A DNA stretch of 64,000 nt from Siphonodentalium dalli (lineage: Eukaryota; Mollusca; Scaphopoda; Gadilida; Siphonodentaliidae), in the NCBI GenBank assembly GCA_032622095.1, contig CP136064.1:142245954-142309953 (forward strand), read 5' to 3'. Of this stretch, positions 35,650 to 47,345 are shown piece by piece. Under the pieces are notes generated by a model. It searched no databases. It worked only from the letters and a program-made list of their open reading frames with translations, and was not told where the DNA came from. Numbering within the stretch: the first letter of the stretch is position 1; every line of letters begins with the position of its first letter. The position numbers and the translations under genes were made by a program.

Positions 35650-36765
35650 AGCAACGGACCTTGTTACCCTCTTCCCTATTTTACACCTATCTGATTGGTC
35701 CATGTCCTGTCACGTGCCGGGCGACAAATCACACTGTCGCCCGCTGAGCCGGGAGACATTGTTTTTGTCGCCCGCCTGATGTTATATTGCAAGAACTTAT
35801 CCAAGCACACACACACTGCAATACATCAGCTATTTCACATCACTACGACGTACTAGAGTCATAAATCTTATATACCCATGGATTCGCAAAAAAAACACCA
35901 GTTGTAGTGTTTGCTAATTTGCATATATTTAGTGAACACTAATATTCGAACTTTTAAGTTGATACTTTTATCGGACAAGCGTTATTATGTACTTTTTACA
36001 TTGAAACAATTCGGTGATTCAATATATCATGTCGACATTATGGTACAAGATTGAACGAGTCGATCCCTTGAGGTTGGTTGGTTATACATGCTTGCTGGTG
36101 GACAACGTAATGCATACGTTTGTCGCGAATGGCCCTGTACGCTTATCCATCATATCAGACCTCTCCGCCATGTCTGTAATGTGATCATAGAAGTATGTTG
36201 TGGGGGATCGCCATGTACTTGGGAGCATTGACACATATGCATGTACATTAATGAAATAGACAACTACCCAATAGGTTTCTGGGGAAGATGCAGTGAAGTG
36301 AACATCTCGAGTAAATTCCGCGCACAAGACGACATTGAATATGCTAAATGCATGCAGAAGGGGTAACATATCTATATGGCTTATTGGTTTACATTGCATG
36401 GACCGATATGGACGATTCAGCCATCAACATATCGTAAATAAACGGTGAATATCAAACGCTTAACGGCTTGACTATCGATTATAGAACAGAAATCATATAG
36501 GACGATAAGAAGTTACTGAAAATATACATAATCGGGAAAGAAAGGACTCGTGACTCAGTGCAGCATCGTGCGTGTGGATTGAAATTATTTTTTTCTCTAT
36601 TAATCGGATAACATAACAGTTGTTGCCCTTCTTCTCGGGAGACATTGAGATTTGTCACCTGCGCAATGTCTCCCTCGGAGTTGCGCTCCTCGGGAGACAT
36701 TCCGTTTTCAAGCGGGTGACAAATCGCGATGTCTCCCTCGACACCGGGCGACAACTGTATATTGT
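35650..36765 (+). repeat. 1.1-kb tandem duplication, unit 1
   Basis: Aligns with 36757-37850 at an offset drifting from 1101 to 1079 bp. Begins TTGTTACCCTC.TCCCTATTT, then the 8-bp-stem hairpin CGGGCGAC...GTCGCCCG near 35719-35745, and ends in a degenerate palindrome 36616-36758 of CGGGAGACATT motifs. Confidence 0.85.
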
Positions 36766-37850
36766 TACCCTCCTCCCTATTTTCCACCCTTCTGATTGGC
36801 CCATGTGCTGTCACGTGCCGGGCGACAAATCACACTGTCGCCCGCTGACCCGGGAGACATTGTTTTTGTCGCCCGCTTGATGTTATATTGCAAGAATATC
36901 TCCAAACACACACTGCAGTAACTCATCTACTTCGCATCACTACAACGTTCTAAAAAATCATAGATCTTATATACCCCACGGAATCGCAAAACACACCAGT
37001 TGTGGTGTTTGCTAATTTGCATATATTTAGTGAACACTAATATTCTTAAGTTTTAAGTTGATACTTTTATCGGACAAGCGTTATTATTTACTTTTTACAT
37101 CGCAACATCTCGGTGATTCAATGTGTTCATGTCGACATTATGATGCAAGATTGAAAGAGAGGATCCCTTTAGTTTGGTTGGTTATACATGTTCGCTGGTA
37201 GACAACGTAATACATACGTTTGTCGCGAATGAATGGTACTGTACGCTTATCTTCCGCGATGTCTGCAATGTGATCATAGAAGTATTTGATGTGAGGATCG
37301 CCATGAGCACTGACACATATGAATGTACATTAATTAAATTGACAACTTCCCAATAGCTTTCGGGGAAGACCGTTATGAAATTAACATCGCGAGTAAATTG
37401 CGCACACAAGACGACATTGAATATGCCTTGCAGAAGACGAGAACACACCTATATGGCTTATTGCTTTACATTGCATTGACCGATATTGACGATTTGATCA
37501 CCAAAATGATCGTAAATAAACGCGGATTATCAAACGATTAAAAGCTTGACTATCGTTTATGGAACAGAAATCATATGGGACGATAAGTAGTTACTGAAAA
37601 TATACATAATCGGGAAAGAAAGTACTCATGACTCAGTGCAACATCGCGCGTGTGGATGGCAAGGATATTTTATGTGGTATAATCGGATAACAAAACAGTT
37701 GTTGCCCTTCTTCTCGGGAGACATTGAGATTTGTCACCCGCTCGAGAACGGAATGTCTCCCTCGGAGCTTCGCTCCTCGGGAGACATTCCGTTCTCGAGC
37801 GGGTGACAAATCTCAATGTCTCCCTCGACAACGGGCGACAACTGTATAAT
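36757..37850 (+). repeat. 1.1-kb tandem duplication, unit 2
   Basis: Second unit. Keeps CACGTGCCGGGCGACAAATC, CGGGAGACATTG, TTAGTGAACACTAATATTC and GAAAATATACATAATCGGGA in the same order as unit 1 and ends in the long palindrome 37695-37845. No coding capacity. Confidence 0.85.
37695..37845. repeat. 151-bp near-perfect palindrome
   Basis: Symmetric around 37770 (GGAGCTTCGCTCC). Arms read ACAGTTGT, GGGAGACATTGAGATTTGTC, CCCGCTCGAGAACGGAATGT and mirror back. The outer 30 bp are less well matched than the inner 45 bp. The corresponding structure in unit 1 has decayed. Confidence 0.9.
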
Positions 37851-38411
37851 GGCATTGTTATACATTGTTGCAAATATCTGGCATATTTTCCGTTTTCTAC
37901 TGAAGCCAGACAAACTGATTTTAGACTAGTCCATTGAATATTTCATTATTTATTTTACTTTTTACTAGCCCAGCACTGGTGGGATCAACAAATTAGAAAT
38001 CTAGTTTGGAAATGGAAGTTATAAATCACATGGTGGCCAAATCAGAACATATTACGATGTTAATCCACAATGTATGAATACATTATCTACACTGTACACC
38101 GACTACATATACAGTACCATGACCTGCCTGAAAAATCATGTTTAAAGATTTCTCGATAACACACTTTGTTTATATGGAAATGAATGCGCTGAAATGTGTT
38201 GTATTCCTGGACCTGTATGTCAAATCAGAGTGTCTGACTTTAGTTTTCATTTTTATTTCAGATTATCTGTGTAATCATGGATGTACAATGGTGCAATCCA
38301 TCCGCCATGGCTCGGCGCATGTGTTTTTAAATAGGCGCGCTCTCGATCTGTACATACATTTACGATTATTATTATTACTATTTGCACATTCTGGAAGTGT
38401 TATATATATAG
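37851..38411. other. No gene seen
   Basis: A 115-codon frame from 38138 runs into the palindrome and is not credible as a gene. Confidence 0.4.
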
Positions 38412-38553
38412 AATACACACGTAGTGTTTCTGAATACCAAATTTACACCACGAGTGGGATTGATGATTTACCACACGAGCTTTAGCGAGTGAGGTAAATC
38501 ATCAATCCCACGAGTGGTGTAAATTTGGTATTCAGAAACACTACGTGTGTATT
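38412..38553. repeat. 142-bp palindrome, 61-bp arms
   Basis: Left arm 38412-38472 and right arm 38493-38553 match at 59 of 61 positions (AATACACACGTAGTGTTTCT outermost). The 20-bp loop contains CACGAGC-TTTA-GCGAGTG. The two mismatches fall in a CGAG motif that keeps the same orientation in both arms. Confidence 0.95.
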
Positions 38554-39247
38554 TTGTTTATACCATGACCGGTACAGGAGCAAAAAATGCTATGAAATCG
38601 AAATAAACCCACTTAAATTAAGATGATTCTGTCGCACCATTCACAATCATCCCCGTTGTGTTCCCCACACTTGGCCGTACATCGACGTACACTATCACAG
38701 CTGATCAGGCGTCTTGATACATTGAATTAGGTCAACATTCAATTGTACGAATATGGTATCATTGTAGCAAATTCACAATAAACTGTAATGAAATCGCCAT
38801 AAATAAACAACATGAATATATATGGGAATACGAATTTAATGAATATAAATATAACACATTGCGGGAACTTTTTTTCTCCGCCGTACAGTGAACAGGAAAC
38901 CACGAAAGTCATTTTGAAATCCACAGTTTGTTGTTCGAGTTTTTTACGTCTATTTCTTGAAATATATGTTCAATTTGTTGATCTGGATGTGATTTCCACG
39001 GATTTAACTGTTCGTTTTTATCGCATTAGTGAGTATAATATTCAATTGAATCGAAAGTATCAAATTGTTTTCATCGCGAGGCGCTACATTTTAAAAATAG
39101 AGTCATTTTGATCGAGGTCATGGAAGGTTAACGAAAGGTCAACTCGGATGTAGTTCTACTATGGGTATAAACTTTAACCATTGAAATGCCATTAAAACGT
39201 GTTACCCTCAGTAGAAACGTGTTACACACGGTCGGTCTCCTGTTCAA
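38554..39247. other. No gene seen
   Basis: A 99-codon frame at 38812-39111 has no recognisable motif. Confidence 0.4.
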
Positions 39248-39369
39248 ATACAGCACAAATATATTATATAGCATGTTTGTACACAGTACAATGGGGAGTC
39301 ATGGTATAATACAGCACAAATATATTATATAGCATGTTTGTACACAGTACAATGGGGAGTCATGGTATA
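39248..39369. repeat. 61-bp perfect tandem duplication
   Basis: ATACAGCACAAATATATTAT through GGGGAGTCATGGTATA occurs twice back to back (39248-39308, 39309-39369) without visible differences. Confidence 0.95.
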
Positions 39370-40035
39370 AATACATATTTGTACGCATATAAATTGATTG
39401 GGGCAGGTCGGGGGGCGTCACTATTGTGTTATCTTATGCTGTATATATTGATGATGATGACTATGTTGATGACGGTGGTGATTGAGATTATGAGAGTGGT
39501 GGTAGTGTTTGCGTCGTCGAGGATGGTAGAGGTAGAAAATGATAACGCTGCTGATCGTGAACACGATTTTTGTGTGTGCACAAGTTACTATAAGTATTCA
39601 TACCGAGTCAGATTGGTCTAATAGGATGTATGTCAACCGGATAGTCGATGTATATTATGAACATACATGCAAATTCCATGTTTCACTCTATTTATCTTTT
39701 GTATACTATCTCCATTTATATTTCTCAATATACATTTAGTTACATTGGATCAGAGAATAAAGGATATCTATATAACAGTTTGGGAATAAAATATCAGAAT
39801 CAAGTCAAGTCAAGTAGTTTTATTGCATATAAATGGATATCAATACATAATTCAATCGAGTTAAGGTCCCCAGCGGATGAAGGGCGTAACATATGCTCGT
39901 GTACAAGCGCGAACAAAAACATGAATGACTCAGGATTCTTCCGGCGTGCACGATTCACTACATTTTCACCAACTAGATAGGGTCATTACTATATTTTATT
40001 CAGAAGAAACCCGAATCACTCAAATCCAAATTCGA
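39370..40035. other. No gene seen
   Basis: Includes GATGATGA-rich low complexity (39450-39520) and GTCAAGTCAAGTAGTTTTATT (39803-39823), which resembles the reverse of a retroelement tail; not resolved further. Confidence 0.4.
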
Positions 40036-40887
40036 TATTATAAATTATAAATTCAGAAACCGAAAATTTGTAGTTGGTGATTTCAATGTTGCTTGCAGTG
40101 ACGCGTGCAATGACATATTAATACTGTGTCCCCCATCGTGTATACAAATGAACCAATTATCTATTCATGAGCGTGTATTCAGTAATTAAAGTGTTAAAGA
40201 CATAGTATGGACTTGTTCGAATTTGTGAAATTGATAAGTTGGTACTCAGGCCAACCTGGTGAATGTAAGATATTAACATCGCCGAAATTTTCAAAGAAAT
40301 CGACCAAACCACTCCATAAAAAACATCGTACGCTCAATTGTAAATATTTACATCTCGATTCGGGACGAAGCTATCGGCGATAAACTAACACAAATGATTT
40401 CGTCATCGAAAGTAATTGCACTTAATTAATATATAAGGATGACGGTGTGTGTTGTCAATTTGGATTGATATTCGTAAAACATAACTACTTTGATCAAGAT
40501 TATTCTCAATTTCGCGACCTGATTTCCAGTCCATTTTTTTTATGTTTTTGAGATAATCTATTTTTAAAGTTTGAATCTCCGATGCGGGTCAACTATTAAG
40601 ACTATGCATATACTTTTAACACTGTCCGATAGGAAAATCATTCCTTTAATATAATAAATATCACAATTCATAAATTAAATATAATCCTGTTTTTGTGAAG
40701 AATACTGCAGGTAGGGTGCACATTTTGGTACTTAGGACACACTGGATCTTCAGTATATGATGAATAGTTCATATGGCATCAATTAACTGAAATTATTAGA
40801 AATTGTTAGAATGGCCACCTTGTTCTACATGTATGTGACAGCAATATTAGGTTAATTATCACTTAGAACAAACAAGATAATCTCACA

Positions 40888-41067
40888 GATCTGAATCTTA
40901 ACAGGACATCTTGGAATTCAGAGAGCATATGACATATAATTGTTGTTTGTACGCTAACCCGGATGATATACTACAATGATCTGCATCTTAACAGGACATC
41001 TTGGAATTCAGAGAGCATATGACATATAATTGTTGTTTGTACGCTAACCCGGATGATATACCACAAT
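40888..41067 (+). repeat. 90-bp tandem duplication inside the LINE
   Basis: GATCTGAATCTTAACAGGAC to GATGATATACTACAAT at 40888-40977 is repeated at 40978-41067 with two or three changes. It lies just upstream of the RT reading frame. Confidence 0.95.
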
Positions 41068-41626
41068 GGCCACGATGGAATAAGTGCGCGAATGTTAATA
41101 AACACTGCCGAAACCATTGCATCGCCTTTACGGATCTTATTTGAGCTTTCACTTAAACAATCTAAATTTCCAACTGATTGCAAAATTGCCAACGTAACAC
41201 CAATCTATAAAAAAGACTGATAGTAAAAATTATAGCCCTATATCCCTACTACTTTGCCTGGCCAAAATATTTGAAAATTTAGTTTTAAACGATCTCAACA
41301 CTTTCTTTTTTGATAACATACTCTTATACCGCCACCAATCTGGTTTTCTACCAGGACGCAGTACCTCATACCAACTCATCGATTTATACCACAACCTGTC
41401 CCAGACTCTCGATAAAGGCTTATATACTTGTTTTGTATTTTATGACGTTTCAAAGGCATTTGAGAGAGTCTGGCACCGGGGGCTGGTGTATAAGTTGAGT
41501 CACTATGGAATTAGGGGACGACTTCTGGCCTGGCTGGAGGATTATCTACATAACAGAAAGCAAAGAGTCCTTGTAAATAATACATATTCTGACTTGAAAC
41601 GTATCCCAGCAGGGGTGCCACAAGGA

Positions 41627-41694
41627 TATTCGGTTCGCCGTCTCGGCCTCTCGCGACTGCCCTACGGCGGGCGAAATCGTTGGATCGATTAGGA
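41627..41694 (+). other. About 68-bp insertion within the RT
   Basis: GVPQG is normally followed at once by SILGPLLF. Here G at 41624-41626 and the next homologous residues (ILDPFLF from 41695) are separated by 68 bp of GC-richer sequence that shifts the frame. Imperfect inverted motif TTCGCCGT...ACGGCGGGCGAA inside; ATATT on both sides. Confidence 0.7.
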
Positions 41695-43231
41695 ATATTG
41701 GACCCCTTCCTATTTCTGGTCTATATAAACGACCCACCTGACGTAATCCAATCCGATACGCGAATGTTCGCAGACGATACATGCTTGACTGCCTCTCATT
41801 ACGATATGGATATTCTTACAAGTGATTTAAATAACGACTTGAATAAAATTGACGAATGGGCTCAAAAATCGCTAGTGTCCTTCAATCCACTAAAAACTGT
41901 AGCGCTATCTTACTCCCTAGTATCCGGAAATTCCCATCTCAACTTGCAATTCCAGGGAAACGACGTTTCCTTTGTAGATTCGCACACGCATCTTGGTCTG
42001 GAACTCCAAAATAATCTCAAATGGATCAATTATCTGGATAATGTACCGAAAAAGGTTTCTGCAAGATTATCCCAACTCAGAAAGCTAAAATATAAGCTTG
42101 ACCGAAAGACACTTGAATGTATTTATCTAACTTATATACTCCCCCTAATGGACTACGTTTATATTGTCTGGGACTGCATGTGTGCCACAGCAACAGACTG
42201 AAAGACTCGATCGCCTTCATAAAGATGCAGCAAGTATTGTCAGTGGATTAACGCGCTCTGCCCCATTAAAGATTTAATGCTTGAAGTTGGCTGGCCCACA
42301 TTGCAAATAAGACGCGAATTTAACAAATTACAAATGCTTTACAAAATAATAAATGCTGACCATACTCCTACCACCACGAGCCGGCGAGGTATCGGGTTAT
42401 TCCTTCAGAAGACCTGGCGACTTCTACGCATATTATTGCGAAACTGAACATTTCAGAAAATCGTTCATGCCAAAAATGTGCCTAACTTGGAACAAACTCC
42501 CCGACATTGTAACCAAAGCTGAAAGCCTACACGAATTCAAGATATTCCTCAAAATTATATACTACATACCCAAACCCCCAAACTACTATTATACCGGTTC
42601 CAGAAAAAAACAATATAATACATACCAAATTGAGAAACAAATGCAGCGACTTAAATCATGACAAATTCGAAAACCACATAGCTCTTAGCCCATGCATTCT
42701 GTGATTGTGGAAACGAAATCGAAGACGCCCACCATTACTTTTTCTTACGTCCCTTATACCAGACACAACGCGTACGGCTTTTAAACAGGCTTAGAACAAA
42801 GGGTATCACTGTATACAATATCGCTGACCTCCTTAAAGGTATAACAAACATTAGTAATAACAAAAACAAATTAATATTTGCAGAAGTTCAAAAATATATA
42901 GTCGCTACTAACCGCTTTACCAATTAACACATTCACCACCTCTGGGTCAACGTCACACGCGAACGCCATCTTTTTAGTACCCCAAAGCTAAAAGCTAATA
43001 CTAAACTGACAAACACATCTTCTCTATGTCAACAACCAGTAATCAAACTAAGTGAGCTCACATATCGAACCAGGATCTGGTAACACAAAAAAAAACAATT
43101 TAAACATATATATACCATCTTGTTATTATAATAACGTGTGTAATTGTATGGGGAGAGGGGCTATCTGAGTTGTATAACTTGTGCCCAAATCCCAATTGTA
43201 CATAAACGATACAATAAAATATGTTTAAACT

Positions 43232-43717
43232 AAATATACTACGATGCATTTTTTTTCATTTCAACTAAGGTTTTGTCTAACGTTGGTATGTATGTAGGCA
43301 TTTGGTCAACTAGAGCGTTGACATGACACCATGTCATCCCATATAAACCTGAAACCGAATAACGTGACACTCGTTCAGAAACGGAGAACACTATATATTA
43401 TAGTCGTTTAAACTCGACTTTGAAGTGAACCAAGAACAAATAGGTACTAAGCTGTTTTTTATGTAAAAAGAGCATTGAGGAAAATGTTCTACAGCTCTTT
43501 TGAAATAGGATCCTATTTATGGCTTTCATGTCCATTTTGTTGCTTGTGAATGTGACTATACCCATATAATCCAAAATCCCGGGGCGCACCAACAGATATA
43601 TCAATCTCCGATTAAGTCAATGCCTATTCACTTCCGCGTTGGATTTACAACGAATTAGATATATTACTCCTGATTATTATTAATATCTAGCTATCTGCAA
43701 CTAAATATTCACAAAAA
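43232..43717. other. No gene seen
   Basis: Intergenic spacer between the LINE end and the transposase relic. Confidence 0.4.
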
Positions 43718-44330
43718 ATGCCAGGACAATGTTGTGCAATGTACTGCAACAATCGCGGTGAACATTTCCAAAAGCTGCCAATGAAGCTACTTTACAGCTT
43801 CGTGAGAAATGGATAATCGCCATTCGACGGAGTATCGTGCCAAACAAGAGAAATGACAAATGGGAACCTGGTGAATTTGCCGTTGTTTGTGCCATACATT
43901 TCACTGATGACCAATTTCTAGCCAGATATGACAAAAGTATGTTTTGTTTTAAATGAAAACATATAAACTGTTAAATATGGAAACGTATGTGTGAGTTAAA
44001 ATTTGGCTTTCATGATATATATATTTTGACTATATCTGTGGATCTGCCGATTGATGACACTGATGTTATTGACATAGGACTACATGTATTATCATCATTC
44101 AGTGCCACAGCCCAAACCGAAGAATCTTCATTCAAGAAAGTTCCGTATTTCAGTATTCATAAATTCAAGGACAATCCTTCAGCAGTGCATTTTTATACCA
44201 GTTGCCTGAGAACTATTCAAAATTCCAAATGGTGTTGAATACACTTCTTGGTCCAGTTGTACACATACTTCGATATTTCAGCTTCTTTGGACAGAAATTA
44301 ACTTTGTCTGCTTCATGTTGTGAAAATTTC
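43718..44330 (+). pseudogene. THAP-domain Harbinger/ISL2EU-like transposase relic
   Basis: A start codon at 43718 opens MPGQCCAMYCNNRGEH. After a one-base shift near 43764 the frame continues FPKAANEATLQLREKW, IIAIRRSIV, and EFAVVCAIHFTDDQF to a stop near 43955. Spacing C-x(n)-C ... W ... C-x2-HF is the C2CH zinc finger of THAP domains, which bind DNA. Downstream, VPYFSIHKFKDNPSAVHFYT (about 44138-44197) and, after a frame change, PENYSKFQMVLNTLLGPVVH and ILRYF (44205-44270) resemble the FYTGFP...LGP block that follows THAP in ISL2EU/DDE_Tnp_4 transposases. The catalytic DDE part is not visible. A domesticated THAP gene with introns is the alternative, but the frameshift and partial duplication favour a relic. 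Confidence 0.7.
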
Positions 44331-44831
44331 CGAAATAGAAATTGTACCTGACACTGCATAGATGATTTTGTTTGATCTAATATCTAAAAAAAATAATGTT
44401 AAATTTCATGTGACATGACTCTTAACTGACATACATTCTGGTTATGAAATTTAAAGTCTGGTCGAATGAACGATAACACTATTTTCTAGATATTAGTTCA
44501 AGCCGGTTATGGTGAATACCAAAAATCCTCTTTCTGCGATATGACCTGTATATGGAAATGAATAAAACAATGGAGTCAATTTGGCCTCGAATCATTTGAA
44601 TCTATATTATCTTTAAAATAAGTAATTTACATAACCATATGATATGCATTTGTAAATATCCAACCAACAATGTAATATTATACCGGTATATAACCAAAAA
44701 CATTCATTTACCTATCTGCATTTCATATTTTCGCTATTTCAAGAATTCATAAATTATTAATAAACATTGTAATGAAGCCGTACTGTAAATTCAAGCGAGT
44801 TTTCATAACATAACGAAAGGTTATAGAAATT

Positions 44832-44997
44832 CTATATCTGTGGATCTGCCGATTGACGACACTGATGTTTATGACACAGGACTACATGTATTATCATCAT
44901 TCAGTGCCACAGCTCAAACAGAGTAATCTTCATTCAAGAAAGTTCAGTCTTTCAGTATTCATTAATTCAAGGACAATCCTTCAGCAGTGCATTTTTA
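44832..44997 (+). repeat. Duplicate of transposase segment
   Basis: Repeats 44029-44197 (CTATATCTGTGGATCTGCCG through CAGCAGTGCATTTTTATA) with about ten differences, including an in-frame stop. A partial second copy of the relic about 800 bp downstream. Confidence 0.85.
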
Positions 44998-45385
44998 TAT
45001 AAACTTATCATCTCTTTTAATATTGATCACTTTGAAGTCAATAAATGTGTATGCGATAAAATCACATTCTCCCCCCCCCCCCCCCCCTACACAACAACTG
45101 ACCCTGGACCTGGTAGAAATATTTATCGGAGATTTTCAAAGACAATTTCTGATTAACATTTCCAATGTAGTTAACTATTTCTGGCGAAATCGTGGTGTTT
45201 CGTGCAGAATAGGGGCATTTAAGTTAACTTCAACTACTTTCGAAGCACTAACTATTCAACCTGGACTGCTGACTAAAAATGGATGGCTTTTACATATAAA
45301 AGTGCCACATTCCGAAACAACATCCTTCAAGTTTTGCCAGACGGTATACGTTACGGCATTACATGGGTTAACATGTATATGCATA
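44998..45385 (+). other. Open frame of 146 codons, unrecognised
   Basis: Frame 44987-45427 contains a C17 run (45071-45087) and then a normal-looking stretch (LTLDLVEIFIGDFQRQFLI, NVVNYFWRNRGVSCRIGAFK) that I cannot assign. It follows the duplicated transposase segment and enters dispersed repeat E, so the C-terminus is not genuine. Possibly a further piece of the transposon. Confidence 0.25.
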
Positions 45386-45982
45386 TATATGCATGGGTGT
45401 TGTTATGATAGCAATAACATTCATTGATTCGAAACATTACATTGCGTTATTAGCGTCGATTCGGCTTTGACCTATTATACCGGCATTTGGGAAAACGTGA
45501 TATCGGACAAAAATATACCACAATGAATGTGTATTACGGTCCCAATGTGTTCGCCAATGACGCTTCTATGCGATAAATGTATAATATCATTCCAAGATGA
45601 CAATATTTTCCCACAGAAACAACGAAAGGTGGTGAAATGTCAGAAAAATAGCATATTTTCACATTTCGGCGGCCATCTTGGCCGCCATACTGGATTTTGG
45701 TGTCCGATTTTGTGCTAATTTGTAAGCGTTGTATATTAGCATAACGAAAACAAGACCACATGTGATATCATCTTTACTACATCGGCGATCAAAGAGACCT
45801 GGTGCATATAAAACAAAATGGCCGCCATGATGGACGCCATCTTGTCTGGAGTCTCTGCGGCCACTTTTTTTCTTGTTAACAACCGAAAACAATTAGAGAC
45901 ATTAAGAAAGAAAATTAGTGGGGTGAAGTTGAGTCCTGGGGGGGGGGGGGGTGCAGAGGTCGACCAATATCTCCTGGACTAT
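45386..45982 (+). repeat. 0.6-kb dispersed repeat E, copy 2
   Basis: Second copy of the repeat at 29775-30387, same orientation, with similar boundaries and the G tract at the same internal position. Confidence 0.9.
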
Positions 45983-46492
45983 GTTATCATGAATAAAAGC
46001 GTATTGGTTTTCACACTGCGCTTTACCTATTCCAGTGGAATGTGGATTCGATAATAATCATACTCATGCAGACAGAACCCGGAGAATAACATTGTTATGG
46101 CCTGAGAGTTCCATTCTATTTCCAGGAAAGCGTAATGGTCCTCACACTGTGCGCACCCGCGCGTATTATGTGATCGCGAACCTTGCGTCAACATTCATCA
46201 ATGAATCGAATTCAGTGCCACAATAAAGATCGATAATACAGGTATTGTAGAGTTTCAGAAAACGATCTTTCTGGATTAACAATTTATATTTTATACAAGT
46301 CGCACAGCTGATGCAGTCACTGGGAGTCTGGTGTGTTATAATAATGTTTACACCACTTTAATATTGGCTCGCATGCCAGCGATTACGCTTCTGGGTCCGA
46401 TTCATTGTATATTATTATATGGATGGGATTGCCTTGAGGGCTGATTGAAATGCTACGCGGGGGAGTCATTTAAGAATACCGATGCTGGTAAA
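45983..46492. other. No gene seen
   Basis: No coding or repeat signal recognised. Confidence 0.4.
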
Positions 46493-46828
46493 TAAATTAA
46501 GAAATTGCCATTAAATAAATAAACAAAGGTTAAACTGATATATTTCTTTTTAAAAACGTGGTAAGTGTTTTCTCCTGTTCCGAGTCTAATTGCAGTATAA
46601 GCTAACAAGTTGTTTGAGTTGGATAGTGTTTTTGCTCGAGATTGGCAGTGGCTTCAGAGCATTGTGCATGGAGAGTTATGGATCTGCAATGGAGAGTAAC
46701 TTCTGTCCTGTGCATATAGCTTATACTGTCAATTACATCCAGAACAGGATAAAACACTTACCACCTTTTAAAAGAAATATGTGTTGTTTAACCTTTGTTT
46801 ATTTATTTAATGGCAATTTCTTAATTTA
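46493..46828. repeat. Foldback element, about 115-bp arms
   Basis: TAAATTAAGAAATTGCCATT at the left is mirrored by AATGGCAATTTCTTAATTTA at the right. The arms continue through AACAAAGGTTAAAC, GGTAAGTGTTTT.TCCTGTTC and CAGTATAAGCTA. Unique centre of about 100 bp. MITE-like; no target duplication resolved. Confidence 0.85.
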
Positions 46829-47180
46829 TATATATTTACACACTAAGTGTTGTTCATCACTAAATCCAGCATTCTGATTGGTCGGCGCCCACGTGGCTAG
46901 TTGCAGTTATTTCTCGGTGAATGCGTAACGCCTCATAACTCCAAGCTAATAACACCATCGATACGTCATTAGGTTTGGAAAGACGAACGCGTAGGCCTTT
47001 GGGCGCATTTTGACTCGCGCATGATTGACTTAATACATCATCGGGTTTCAACATGAAGAGAAATTGTTCCTATTAACTTTGGCCAAGGGTGCTATTGGGT
47101 ATTTTGGGCTGATCTTGTCACGATACACTTTTCGATTTAAATATATTTACAAAAGCGGGTTTTTCGCTAAATGTATATAA

Positions 47181-47345
47181 ATATAAGGATTAACTGTCAT
47201 GTGGACTATTTTTATGGAGATGTAACGGTGAGGTAAGTGGACATAACTTGTATGTAAAACCCTTCGGGTTTTACACAAGTTATGTCCACTTACCTCACCG
47301 TTACATCTCCATAAAAACAGTCCACATGACAGTTAATCCTTATAT
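47181..47345. repeat. 165-bp near-perfect palindrome
   Basis: ATATAAGGATTAACTGTCAT outermost, TGTAACGGTGAGGTAAGTGG and ACATAACTTGT inside, centre AAAACCCTTCGGGTTTT. One transition and one 2-bp indel separate the arms. Confidence 0.95.

Larger units (their letters stand above)
40036..43231 (+). pseudogene. Type A LINE, endonuclease trace through RT to 3' end
   Basis: Longest retroelement copy here. An endonuclease trace FVVGDFNVACSDACND lies near 40065-40110. After degraded sequence the RT begins near 41066: GHDGISARMLINTAETIASP, FPTDCKIANVTPIYKK, NYSPISLLLCLAKIFENLV, HQSGFLPGRSTSYQLIDLY, catalytic motif A VFYDVSKAFERVW, GIRGRLLAWLEDYLHNRKQR, IPAGVPQG, then an insertion, then FLVYINDPPDV and catalytic motif C FADDTCL (41767). 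The C-terminal region follows in several frames (LRKLKYKLDRKTLE, SFMPKMCLTWNKLPD, CDCGNEIEDAHHY with the last knuckle cysteine replaced, FAEVQKYIVATNRFTN). The stop is near 42925, then a 3' UTR to 43231 shared with 62.0-62.4 kb. Multiple frameshifts; not functional. Confidence 0.9.

Noticed and set aside
43701-43934. Minus-strand 77-codon frame
   Set aside because: Shadow of the plus-strand THAP domain.
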